From positions 1-35,142 of the forward strand of contig JADGAM010000026.1 in the NCBI GenBank assembly GCA_015232015.1: 35,142 bases of DNA. The letters run 5' to 3'. The notes beneath the pieces are model-generated. The model was not told the DNA's origin. It made no database searches and saw only the letters and a program-made list of their open reading frames with translations. The DNA is from Oligoflexia bacterium (lineage in GTDB: Bacteria; Bdellovibrionota; Bacteriovoracia; Bacteriovoracales; Bacteriovoracaceae). Shown here in pieces: positions 8,646 to 16,603 of the stretch (the stretch's first letter is position 1; each line of letters starts with the position of its first letter). A program made the position numbers and the translations under genes.

Positions 8646-11600
8646 TTACATTTGTTCTTTCTTAGCATTTAAATAGTTTTCTGCTCCTCTAACTAATAAT
8701 GGAAAATCTCTATTATATTTTGTTCCCATTCCATCAAATAATGCTTTGATTTTTACTAATGTTTCATCAGCGTTTTTCATAGTAGGGTCTTTTCTCCACT
8801 CATCTAAATATCTATCTCTAAAATATTTTCCTATTTCTGCTTGAGAAATATCTTTTAAAGAAAATTTTTGCCATCTTTCTTCTTCAGTAGTGTATGATTT
8901 TAAATATGCTCGTTGCTCCTTAATGCTAGATTTAAATACTGTCTCTAATTCCTCAATAAATGGAGTATTTTTTTCTTGTAATTTGGAAACAAATTTATTG
9001 GTCTCAATAGGGAATATAAATGGTATAACCGAGCCACTATTTGCTCCAGTATTAAATTCAATAATCACCCATCTACCATCTTCTAATTTTGCTAAATCTG
9101 CTCCTCCTGATAAATGCTGAAATTCCTCAGGGGCCCGTTCAAAAAACTTTTTTAATACAATCATGGCCTCTTCTTCATCTTCTCTACTATACTCATGACT
9201 GTAGCGCCCTCGTGCACTTACTGGTTCTCCATCCATATAATCAACTCTAATTTCTCTATTAAAACCTAAATCACTTTGAGCAATTTTTACTCTTTCTTGA
9301 AATAAAATATCATCTGGATCATTAATTAATTTGTTAATAAATTTAGTACCAGTATGATAAAAAGTAAATCCATCACTGTTTTGAGAAAATACATCATTCA
9401 TATATTGATCTACAATATTATCACTATTAAAATGAAATGTTTTTATTTGATTTCCAAGATCTCCAGTTGTTGATTCATTATAATTTTTTGCAAATGCACC
9501 TGCAGGATAATATTTTTGTATACTGTTTAATGTATTTTCAACTAATAATTTTAAATCGCTTCTTAGTGCTTTTTTAGTTTCATTGTCTATTTGTTTAGCT
9601 AATAATGTTTTTTGAATTTTTATTCTTAATTCTTCAATTTCTTCTTTGATTATATCTTTTTCAATTAATTCGTCATAGGTTATTGATCTTGGCATTATAT
9701 GAGGCCAAATGGATTCTGTAGTTTGAAATTCAATTGTTCTATCTTCCAACATTGTAGGTAGCATTCCATATCCAAGATGAGGATTTATTTCTCCTCTAAA
9801 TTTATTTAATGAACTAATTTCAGCACCTATTCCTGCATTATGAAGTGCCACTCCTTTTATAGTAGTAAATTTAGTTCCTAGTTTCCAATCTTCATCCCAA
9901 CAAATTACTTTTCCACCATACATTTTTTCAATTTCTTCATGAGTAATATGAAACCACTTACAGTTAACTACAAAAGTTAATCCATCTTTTTTTATAACTT
10001 TTCTTATAGCATCTAGGCCATGGGCCCTTACTTCTCTTTGAGGTTGTATTAACATTTTCCAATTACTTGAAATATTTTTTTGCTTCGATAAATCAAGCGC
10101 ATCTTTAATAACTTTTTTTGTAATACTAACATATTTAGGATCACTTTTCATTTCAGGTTCTAAAACATCTACCCTTACACCAACACCAACTTTTTCAGTA
10201 TTTGTTTTTTCACTTTGAGGCCGTTTCAAAAGTACATTTTCGGCGTCAAAATCTCGCTCGCTTGTGCGGCTTACTTGTAGTAAACCTCCGCGCTCGCTCA
10301 ATTTTTCCTTGAAACTGTCACTTTTGAAACGACCTCTTGAAATCTCTGGTTCCGGTTTTCCCTTTGTAAAAAATCTGGCCGCTTCTTTTGAAAAAAGAAG
10401 TGGTCTATCGCTTGTAGTACTTACTATTTCACCTTTTTCTTCTTTGTGTATAAATTTAACCGAAGAGGCCGTACCTCCATAACCACCAAAAGGAAAATTT
10501 CCACTCTCTTCATCATATACACTCATATTAACTACTGTAGAATGAAAATTATCTTCAAATTGCTTTCTTAACTTCCACATATCTGTTGAACTTGAATCAC
10601 CATAAAGAGAAGCATACATTGCTCGCCCTCTTACCCTCTCATCATTTGCAATTTTTTTAATTGTTTTTAGTGATGCTGGTTCTTTTGAGTCTGCATTTTC
10701 TTCTTCTTTACCATTGTCGTATTTAAATAAAATTACAAATGGAGCATAATGATCTCCTAGTTCAACTAATTCAACTTTTTTCTTATCATCTTCTTTCTTA
10801 TCATCTTCATTTTTAAACATTGAAAATGGAAATGAAAAAACATGTGGATCAACAATTTTTTTTGCTTCATCAATTTTTGCATCCTTATTCAATAAATAAT
10901 CTTTATATTTATCTCTAAATGCAATAAGCGATTTAAAATCTTCTGTGAAACTTAATTTAGAATAATCAGAATGCGCACTATCTTGTTCCCCAAAACGCAA
11001 TGACTTTACACTTTTCATTAATTTTGCGACAAAATCCTCATACATTGTATCGTGAACAGCATAGAACTTTGGAGCAATACAATCTTGTGAATTATTTATT
11101 CTTAATGCATCTATGACTCCTTCAACTGCACGATCAAGTTGATTCTTGGCCTGTTCAGTTACAATAACAGGGTTTAATCCTGATCCAAACTTCAAAAAGA
11201 TTTGTTTAAATTGTTTCAGATCTTTATTTGATTTTAATCTACTCTCAATTTCACTCATGATTTTATTTGCAGTATCGGGACTACCAATAAAAATCACTGC
11301 ATCTGCGGGATTTCTATCTTTATCAAATTTAATACCTTTACTGTTAAATCCTAAAATATATTTATCTTGAAATGCCTCATAAATAACATCTTTTTTCTCT
11401 GTCAACAAATGTACATTTGATAAATCATATTTAGGCATTAATGACTTTATTTTTTCAAAGAGCTCGATATAAATTTCTCTACTTTTATCAGGAGTTCTAA
11501 ACCAAACATTTTTTACTGCTACTGCTGGTATCAATGCATGCATAATTGTAGTGTATAATGGAATATTTCTAGAACCATAAATTGCAATATTATTCATTCC

Positions 11601-12341
11601 TTCAATTTGTTGCAAATAAGGCCATTCATGAGCTTTGACTCCTCGAAGAGTTTTTAACACCTGAGTAATCTCATATTGAGCTCCAGGATAATTATCCAAT
11701 TTAGTTAATATTTTCATAAAATCCGCTTTATTGCTTTCAATTGTATCAGCTAAATCAGTAAAAAAAGTTGTATCTGCAATTTGATGTAACCCTCTTGTTT
11801 CTTTTTTTACTGTGGGCACTCTTTCTACTGCTAGAACTTCTTTCTCCGTTGTGGTTTTTGCCTCTGCAGCTTGTATTTTAGCTTGTACTTTTTTCTTTTT
11901 ACTTTGACTTAAACCTCTTAACTGATCAAATTTTTGAATTATTTCATCGTAGTCTGGTAGAGGCTCCTTACTATCACTACTATCCCTGTCTGATAATTGA
12001 ACTAATTTAAATGCTAGAGGGATTTTTATAACTTTTGTTAATTGATCAAGATTAAAAGTAGCGCTTACTTGTCCCTTTGCCTTTAAATTATCTTGAAATT
12101 CTTGTATTGTTTTCTTATCTTGAATATTTTGAAATAAATTTAAAACTTTTTGCTGAGCAATTAATCTACTTTGTCCTTCACTACTTTTATCTTCTCTCAA
12201 TTTTGTAATGGAAGCTTTATATTTTTCTATAAGTTCATTAAATTTTTCATCACTAGCAAAAATTGAATTTATATTAAAAAATGTAAGCTGAATAAACAAT
12301 GTAATGAGAATTAATAAATAATTTTTTCTTGAAGTAATCAT
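8646..12341 (-). CDS. Exported aldehyde-dehydrogenase-fold / ATP-grasp fusion protein
   Basis: 1231 aa. Residues 1-29 are a signal peptide (hydrophobic YLLILITLFIQLTFF, then SIFA before SDEKF). Residues about 190-645 show an aldehyde-dehydrogenase/acyl-reductase fold: NIPLYTTIMHALIPAVAVKN at 259-278, IGSPDTANKI near 352, FGSGLNPVIV at 385-394, the candidate catalytic Cys421 in NNSQDCIAPKF, and PFGGYGGTASSVKF at 617-630. At the usual general-base Glu position the sequence has Lys384, as might suit an acyl-phosphate or acyl-thioester reductase rather than a hydrolysing dehydrogenase. Residues about 720-1150 resemble an ATP-grasp ligase: REIRVDYMDGEPVSARGRYS and LEDGRWVIIEFNTGANSG, the Mg-binding Glu/Asn strand. 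Residues about 670-708, between the domains, are encoded by a palindromic element. An ATP- and NAD(P)H-dependent enzyme with an export signal is odd. The start has two tandem AAGGAATAAG Shine-Dalgarno-like sites. Confidence 0.75.
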   Translation of the reverse strand: MITSRKNYLLILITLFIQLTFFNINSIFASDEKFNELIEKYKASITKLREDKSSEGQSRLIAQQKVLNLFQNIQDKKTIQEFQDNLKAKGQVSATFNLDQLTKVIKIPLAFKLVQLSDRDSSDSKEPLPDYDEIIQKFDQLRGLSQSKKKKVQAKIQAAEAKTTTEKEVLAVERVPTVKKETRGLHQIADTTFFTDLADTIESNKADFMKILTKLDNYPGAQYEITQVLKTLRGVKAHEWPYLQQIEGMNNIAIYGSRNIPLYTTIMHALIPAVAVKNVWFRTPDKSREIYIELFEKIKSLMPKYDLSNVHLLTEKKDVIYEAFQDKYILGFNSKGIKFDKDRNPADAVIFIGSPDTANKIMSEIESRLKSNKDLKQFKQIFLKFGSGLNPVIVTEQAKNQLDRAVEGVIDALRINNSQDCIAPKFYAVHDTMYEDFVAKLMKSVKSLRFGEQDSAHSDYSKLSFTEDFKSLIAFRDKYKDYLLNKDAKIDEAKKIVDPHVFSFPFSMFKNEDDKKEDDKKKVELVELGDHYAPFVILFKYDNGKEEENADSKEPASLKTIKKIANDERVRGRAMYASLYGDSSSTDMWKLRKQFEDNFHSTVVNMSVYDEESGNFPFGGYGGTASSVKFIHKEEKGEIVSTTSDRPLLFSKEAARFFTKGKPEPEISRGRFKSDSFKEKLSERGGLLQVSRTSERDFDAENVLLKRPQSEKTNTEKVGVGVRVDVLEPEMKSDPKYVSITKKVIKDALDLSKQKNISSNWKMLIQPQREVRAHGLDAIRKVIKKDGLTFVVNCKWFHITHEEIEKMYGGKVICWDEDWKLGTKFTTIKGVALHNAGIGAEISSLNKFRGEINPHLGYGMLPTMLEDRTIEFQTTESIWPHIMPRSITYDELIEKDIIKEEIEELRIKIQKTLLAKQIDNETKKALRSDLKLLVENTLNSIQKYYPAGAFAKNYNESTTGDLGNQIKTFHFNSDNIVDQYMNDVFSQNSDGFTFYHTGTKFINKLINDPDDILFQERVKIAQSDLGFNREIRVDYMDGEPVSARGRYSHEYSREDEEEAMIVLKKFFERAPEEFQHLSGGADLAKLEDGRWVIIEFNTGANSGSVIPFIFPIETNKFVSKLQEKNTPFIEELETVFKSSIKEQRAYLKSYTTEEERWQKFSLKDISQAEIGKYFRDRYLDEWRKDPTMKNADETLVKIKALFDGMGTKYNRDFPLLVRGAENYLNAKKEQM
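10219..10334. repeat. Palindromic element, copy A, inside a coding sequence
   Basis: A 116-bp imperfect palindrome. The outer arms are GGCCGTTTCAAAAGT and its near-complement ending ACTTTTGAAACGACC. The central hairpin (10264-10289) pairs TTACT with AGTAA. It lies in frame in the ALDH/ATP-grasp gene, encoding about 39 hydrophilic residues (670-708) in the interdomain linker. The core matches copy B at 35016-35140, with compensatory stem changes. Its CGCTCGC-rich content is more GC-rich than the surrounding gene. Confidence 0.7.
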
Positions 12342-12343
12342 TT

Positions 12344-12365
12344 CTTATTCCTTTCTTATTCCTTT
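12344..12365 (-). promoter_or_regulatory. Tandemly duplicated ribosome binding site
   Basis: On the minus strand the 11-bp unit AAAGGAATAAG occurs twice in direct succession before the ATG at 12341. The nearer AAGGAA has a 6-nt spacing to the ATG; the farther one may serve as a standby site. Confidence 0.6.
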
Positions 12366-12543
12366 TTGGATTTTTTAAAATAAATCTATTTTCACAATAC
12401 TATTGTAACAAGTATGTGCTCTACAATTTCAAATCTTTTGAATTATTTTTATTAAACGTTTAGTATTAATTACTTATCTTTTAGAAAATAAATTAAATTT
12501 AAATGATAGTGTGACTTTTTTTAAAGGTATGATTAAATTATAT

Positions 12544-13527
12544 TTAATAGACGTTATTTATTTGTAACCATTTAAGCACATCATCTGTCATTAGTGTGAA
12601 AACGTCCCATATTGTAGAAGAGACTTTATCGCAATCAAGAGGACCTGCAGAAGAAATCCCTATTATTCTCCATTCACCAGAAGTTATTTTTATTAACAAA
12701 GGTGCGCCACTGTCACCAGCACAGATTCCTTTTTTTTCTTCCCCTACATATATCTTTGAATTTTGATAATTATAATTTCTTAAAGAAGTTGTAACCTTGT
12801 ACTTGCGATTTTCTTGGTTGTTAGTTGTATTTCCGTTTGCTCCAAGGCCAACGATTCTTGCTTTTAAATTTGCTATTTTATTTTTATTGTTATTTTTTGG
12901 GAAAATGCTTTCTAATTCTTTTAACGATAATAATTTTACTATCTCAGAATCAGGAATTTGTAGTTCATCTTTTAAAATAATATATCCAATATCACGTTGA
13001 TTTCCATCATAGAAATTGATTTTGTTTAAACTCTCGTCTGTAAAATCTCCAAAGGAAAAATGTTTTTTTGCACTAACAATTTCACTCCAATCGTCTTCAT
13101 AGTAATTAAGCACATCTTTACCGCCGACATATACTTTTGTGTGGGCAATAAAATCATCAAGATCACTTTCCTTATCATACAAACAATGTGCTGCTGTTAA
13201 AACAGTCTTTTTTCCTATTAAAACTCCCGTACAAATTCTGTTTTTATAATTTAATATTGCTACTACATTCTTCCAGGATAGCTCATTTGGAAAACATGGA
13301 TCAATTGAATCAATTACATCTCCTCCAACAATGCAACTACTGACAATATTCACTTTATCACCATTATTATCACCAGATGAATTGCTATTGCTACTTCCGT
13401 TACTTGAGATTCCGCGATTAGAGTTACAACTAACTAATACAAATTCGATAAATATCAACACACATATAGTAAGTGTGAAGTTAATTATTTTTGTAATATT
13501 GGTTAAATTTTCATAGTGCTTAATCAT
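12544..13527 (-). CDS. Trypsin-like (S1) serine protease lipoprotein
   Basis: 327 aa, chymotrypsin family S1. The triad is visible: His114 in VLTAAHC, Asp179 in NQRDIGYIIL and Ser273 in GICAGDSGAPLL. The N-terminus has a hydrophobic stretch (about 16-31) ending in a lipobox LVSC (Cys34), so it is probably an exported lipoprotein. A low-complexity Ser/Asn/Gly linker (38-57) precedes the catalytic domain, which begins at IVGGD-like residues 66-70. A short propeptide before IVGG would allow classic zymogen activation, although the residue before it is Cys rather than Arg or Lys. Start ATG 13527 has AAGGA 8 nt upstream. It is divergent from the transglutaminase gene and may share its intergenic control region. 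Substrate unknown. Confidence 0.92.
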   Translation of the reverse strand: MIKHYENLTNITKIINFTLTICVLIFIEFVLVSCNSNRGISSNGSSNSNSSGDNNGDKVNIVSSCIVGGDVIDSIDPCFPNELSWKNVVAILNYKNRICTGVLIGKKTVLTAAHCLYDKESDLDDFIAHTKVYVGGKDVLNYYEDDWSEIVSAKKHFSFGDFTDESLNKINFYDGNQRDIGYIILKDELQIPDSEIVKLLSLKELESIFPKNNNKNKIANLKARIVGLGANGNTTNNQENRKYKVTTSLRNYNYQNSKIYVGEEKKGICAGDSGAPLLIKITSGEWRIIGISSAGPLDCDKVSSTIWDVFTLMTDDVLKWLQINNVY

Positions 13528-13832
13528 AATAAATTTCCTTATTGAAGATCATAATATATTCAATATATTCAATGTATTCAATATATTCATCATTATTCTT
13601 TATTCCTAAAAAACATATTTACCAATGCTTTTATTTATTTTTTTTATTCCACCCCCCAACATGCTCTAAGAAATGGAAAATTATTAAAATTATTAAAATT
13701 ATTTTTGGAAGGTTGCTTTGTTACACTACGCTTTATTTTTTTTGAATCGTTGCTTTATTATTTTTAACATGATAAATGGACCAGACCGTAAAAATAGAAG
13801 CACACACTTTAACTAACAAGGGGCCAATTTTG
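13528..13832. promoter_or_regulatory. Divergent intergenic region with 9-bp tandem repeat
   Basis: This 305-bp region lies between the divergent protease and transglutaminase genes and must hold both promoters, though no confident -35/-10 pair was found. Near the protease start it has four 9-bp units of ATATATTCA (13554-13589, one with G at the third position). A C-run (13653-13658) and AT-rich tracts follow. A plus-strand frame runs through the repeats (reading IYSIYSMYSIY) but has no ribosome binding site and is judged non-coding. Confidence 0.45.
13554..13589 (+). repeat. Tandem repeat, 4 x 9 bp (ATATATTCA)
   Basis: Four contiguous units; the third is ATGTATTCA. It lies 27 bp upstream of the protease start codon, so changes in copy number could alter promoter spacing or strength. 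Confidence 0.85.
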
Positions 13833-14942
13833 ATGAAACATCTATTAACATTGCCATTATTATTACCATTATTATTACTATTAACATTTCTTCCTTCTCT
13901 AAATCTCCTAGCAATGCCTGCCTGGAATCCTTCAAACGATCCAAAAAATGTAAATGCTGAAACTGAAACACCATCTGGGATTTTTCAATATAATTTTGAT
14001 CAACTTCCATTAAGCGGTTCCACTTCTTATAAACCATGGACTGATACTTATTGGCCAAGTAATAGCAAAGGTCTTGCAAATAGATGGCAAACAGCAGCTG
14101 GTGCTTTCTATTTAATTTCCCCAAGTAAAAATAAAATTTTAAAAATGTCTCAAGGTGAAATTGCAAAATTATCTCCAGCAGAGAAGTACGATATCTTTGT
14201 AGGGGATTTCAATTATGCCTTAACTAAGTCCGAGAAAAAACGTACCAGCATTCTCTCTCCTGGATGGAATGGAATCTGTCATGGTTGGGCACCGGCCTCT
14301 TATTTATTCAAAGAGCCAAACGCTGTAACTGTTACAAGTGCAGATGGCATTAAACTTCCATTTGGATCATCTGATATAAAAGGGCTTTTATCACTATTAC
14401 AAGGAAACTATAATTCTGGAAAAACATATATGGCGGGCAATCGTTGTAATCAACGTCTAACAATTCATACGTCAGATAGTAGAAAGGATAATTGTCTTGA
14501 TATCAATGCTGGTGCCTTTCATGTAATAATGGCAAACCGCTTAGGAATTTTAGGACGTGCTTTTGTTATCGATCGCTCAACGGATTACCAAGTTTGGAAT
14601 CAACCAGTATATGCTTTTAGAAGTAATGTAATTAGATCTCAAATGCCAACAACTGATGCTGCTATTGGTACTGTAGAGGAGTCCGTGATTCATACAACCA
14701 TTACATACACTGATGAAATCGACCCTAATTTCTATCCTCAAAACAAACCAGGAAGAGAAGATTTCCGCATTGATAAAGAATATACTTATATTTTAGAATT
14801 AGATGCTAATAAAAATATTATTGGTGGAAAATGGATTTCAAAAGATTATCCAGATTTTCTTTGGGTTCAAGAAAAAGCGCCTTTTACTGGTAGATTTGCG
14901 GCCCTTGAAAGCTTATACAAATTTTCAACTGAAAATAAATAA
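13833..14942 (+). CDS. Exported transglutaminase of the TGase-elicitor type
   Basis: 369 aa from the ATG at 13833, which has AAGGGG 9 nt upstream; an in-frame ATG at 13776 would put 19 polar residues before the signal peptide and is rejected. The signal peptide is Leu-rich (LTLPLLLPLLLLLTFLPSLN) and ends near LLAMPA. The catalytic core resembles the TGase elicitor family known from Phytophthora GP42 and some marine bacteria: Cys149 in SPGWNGICHGWAPAS, His230 in INAGAFHVIMANRLG and Asp247 in GRAFVIDRSTDYQVWNQPVYAF. These enzymes cross-link glutamine and lysine side chains. Here the enzyme would act outside the inner membrane, on envelope or foreign proteins (inference). It leads a plus-strand run of four exported-protein genes, but 221 bp separate it from the next. 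Confidence 0.87.
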   Translation: MKHLLTLPLLLPLLLLLTFLPSLNLLAMPAWNPSNDPKNVNAETETPSGIFQYNFDQLPLSGSTSYKPWTDTYWPSNSKGLANRWQTAAGAFYLISPSKNKILKMSQGEIAKLSPAEKYDIFVGDFNYALTKSEKKRTSILSPGWNGICHGWAPASYLFKEPNAVTVTSADGIKLPFGSSDIKGLLSLLQGNYNSGKTYMAGNRCNQRLTIHTSDSRKDNCLDINAGAFHVIMANRLGILGRAFVIDRSTDYQVWNQPVYAFRSNVIRSQMPTTDAAIGTVEESVIHTTITYTDEIDPNFYPQNKPGREDFRIDKEYTYILELDANKNIIGGKWISKDYPDFLWVQEKAPFTGRFAALESLYKFSTENK

Positions 14943-14965
14943 ATGCTTTAAACTTTAAACATTTA

Positions 14966-14985
14966 TTAAGTTCCCATTCCTTAAG
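14966..14985 (-). repeat. Dispersed 20-bp repeat, copy 3
   Basis: On the minus strand it reads CTTAAGGAATGGGAACTTAA, 18 of 20 identical to 6351-6370. It lies 24 bp after the transglutaminase stop. Confidence 0.6.
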
Positions 14986-15052
14986 GCCCGTCAAAAAATT
15001 TGGCAAACATTTTGCAAATATTTTATATCAGAGACTTAGAAATCGAAAACTA

Positions 15053-15076
15053 AGGGGTCTACGGCCTACGGCCCCT
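15053..15076. other. GC-rich hairpin upstream of the proline-rich protein gene
   Basis: AGGGGTC pairs with GGCCCCT (one G-T wobble) around a 10-nt loop that starts a TACGGCC direct repeat. It stands out in AT-rich spacer DNA. It could be a transcript-end structure for the transglutaminase gene or a leader structure for the next gene; no T-run follows on the plus strand. Confidence 0.45.
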
Positions 15077-15150
15077 AATAAGCAACTCAGATAGTAACAG
15101 ATTTATAAGTAATAGAAATAAAACAATTAAATAAATTTTTAAAAATTTTC

Positions 15151-15157
15151 AGGAGGT
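15151..15157 (+). promoter_or_regulatory. Full-consensus ribosome binding site
   Basis: AGGAGGT with a 6-nt spacing to the ATG at 15164. It is the strongest Shine-Dalgarno seen in the window and suggests the exported protein is made in quantity. Confidence 0.85.
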
Positions 15158-15163
15158 ACCTAA

Positions 15164-16528
15164 ATGTTATTTAGTAATAGCAAATCAGTAAAAGTAGCAC
15201 TACTTTCACTACTTTTTTCTTCAGCATCATCATTTTCTGTTTTAGCTGATAATCCTGTTTTAAGGATTGATCCTATAAGGCCTATAAGACCTATAATTCC
15301 AATTGCCACCATTGTTCCGATAATTCCAATTAATCACCTTGAATTTAAACCAATTATAGCTAAACCTATTGTTGTAAGACCAATTAGCAGACATTTGCCA
15401 TCGGTAGCACCAGAGGCATTTGGTCCTGATACCCATTTTACACTTGGTCTTTATGATAAAGATGGGAATATTGATGGTCAGAAAGAAATGACTGGTAAAG
15501 AGTTATGGAACGAACTTAATAAGTTTACCTCTGAACAAAAAAATAGTTTCGCTGTAGAAACCAGTCGTTTGGCCCCAGCAGAACTTTCTAATATCAGAAA
15601 ACTTAATTTGGTAACAGCAGTTCAAGAGAAAAAAGCTTTTGACCAAGAACTAAATCAAGAAATAGAAGTGGTTGAAATCCCCCAAGATATTCAAGTGTCA
15701 CGTAATTTGACATTGCAATTTAATCGTCTGGTGGCCATTCCTCTTCTTCCTATTCGTATTAATCCAATACCTGTTACTCGTCCAAGTCAACCTAGTTCCC
15801 TCAAGGCATCCTACGATCAGGTTTGGGGTAATACCAGTCTATTTGCTGCTTATATAGAGGCGAGTTTGGAAAATTATGGCTCTAGAATAGAAAGACGTTC
15901 AACAATTGCGTTTGGTGCCGGCGGACATGTTTTTGGCCAAAAAGTCGCTCTTGTAGATTTCGATAGTAATATCAAGAGAGGAACAGGTGCTTCTCATTCT
16001 AAACTTTCTGTTTTGGGAAAGGTTAAGTGGGAAAGCAGTACTCCAGCATTAAATACTAACCTTCGCTATCAAGATGAGTTTAGCAAACGTCAACGTTTTT
16101 GGGTTGGGCCACTTCCAGTATCTGTAGGTGGTGCGGTTGGTGGAGCACTCGGTGCCAATTTGGCAATTACCTCTCCTAATGATTTAACCATAAGTGGATC
16201 TGCTACCCCATATGTTGATTCTTATGGAAAAGCTGATGCCGCTATCGATATATGGTTAGCACGAGCAGGTATTGAGGGGCAGGTTCGTATTATTAAAGAT
16301 AGCATTCCTACTCAGTTAACTATTAGCTATACTCCTGCTACTCAAAAATTACAGACTAATCTAAAAGTTCAGAATGAACTAAAATCACTTGATGGAAAGA
16401 TTAGTGTATACGCAAAAATTAGGAAATTATGGGGTGGTTGGAAAAAGTGGAGTAAAACAATTTTTAGTTGGAATGGTTTCGAAAAGACCTGGAAACTTAT
16501 AGATCAAAATATAACAGTAAATATATAG
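15164..16528 (+). CDS. Exported protein with N-terminal Pro/Ile-rich repeats, function unknown
   Basis: 454 aa. The signal peptide is residues about 1-28 (VALLSLLFSSASSFSVLA before DNP). A Pro-Ile-Arg segment follows (about 33-75: RIDPIRPIRPIIPIATIVPI, and later PIIAKPIVVRPI), and a second short one lies near residue 200. The C-terminal about 240 residues look beta-rich: ASYDQVWGNTSLFAAYIEAS, AFGAGGHVFGQKVALVDFDS, then a glycine-rich VGGAVGGALGANL. It ends in a Trp-rich stretch (KLWGGWKKWSKTIFSWNGF). I recognise no family. It is made from a very strong ribosome binding site and is followed after 75 bp by the HEAT-repeat protein, so the two may work together at the cell surface (inference). 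Confidence 0.8.
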   Translation: MLFSNSKSVKVALLSLLFSSASSFSVLADNPVLRIDPIRPIRPIIPIATIVPIIPINHLEFKPIIAKPIVVRPISRHLPSVAPEAFGPDTHFTLGLYDKDGNIDGQKEMTGKELWNELNKFTSEQKNSFAVETSRLAPAELSNIRKLNLVTAVQEKKAFDQELNQEIEVVEIPQDIQVSRNLTLQFNRLVAIPLLPIRINPIPVTRPSQPSSLKASYDQVWGNTSLFAAYIEASLENYGSRIERRSTIAFGAGGHVFGQKVALVDFDSNIKRGTGASHSKLSVLGKVKWESSTPALNTNLRYQDEFSKRQRFWVGPLPVSVGGAVGGALGANLAITSPNDLTISGSATPYVDSYGKADAAIDIWLARAGIEGQVRIIKDSIPTQLTISYTPATQKLQTNLKVQNELKSLDGKISVYAKIRKLWGGWKKWSKTIFSWNGFEKTWKLIDQNITVNI

Positions 16529-16539
16529 TTATTTGATAT

Positions 16540-16587
16540 AATAGTTTGAGAATAATGTTTTTATATTATTATTATTCTCAAACTATT
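16540..16587. other. Perfect 17-bp inverted repeat between genes
   Basis: AATAGTTTGAGAATAAT and its exact complement are separated by 14 nt. It sits 11 bp after the upstream stop and 16 bp before the next ATG, so the hairpin would occupy nearly the whole 75-bp spacer. It could attenuate transcription or stabilise the upstream mRNA, setting unequal expression of the two genes. A short T-run (16599-16603) precedes the ATG. Confidence 0.75.
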
Positions 16588-16603
16588 TATTAGAGATATT
16601 TTT

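Noticed and set aside
13776-13832. Upstream ATG at 13776 as start of the transglutaminase
   Set aside because: It would put 19 polar residues before the signal peptide, while the ATG at 13833 has AAGGGG at good spacing.
13813-14166. Minus-strand open frame of 117 codons inside the transglutaminase gene
   Set aside because: It is antisense to a conserved catalytic gene, and its composition reflects the opposite strand.
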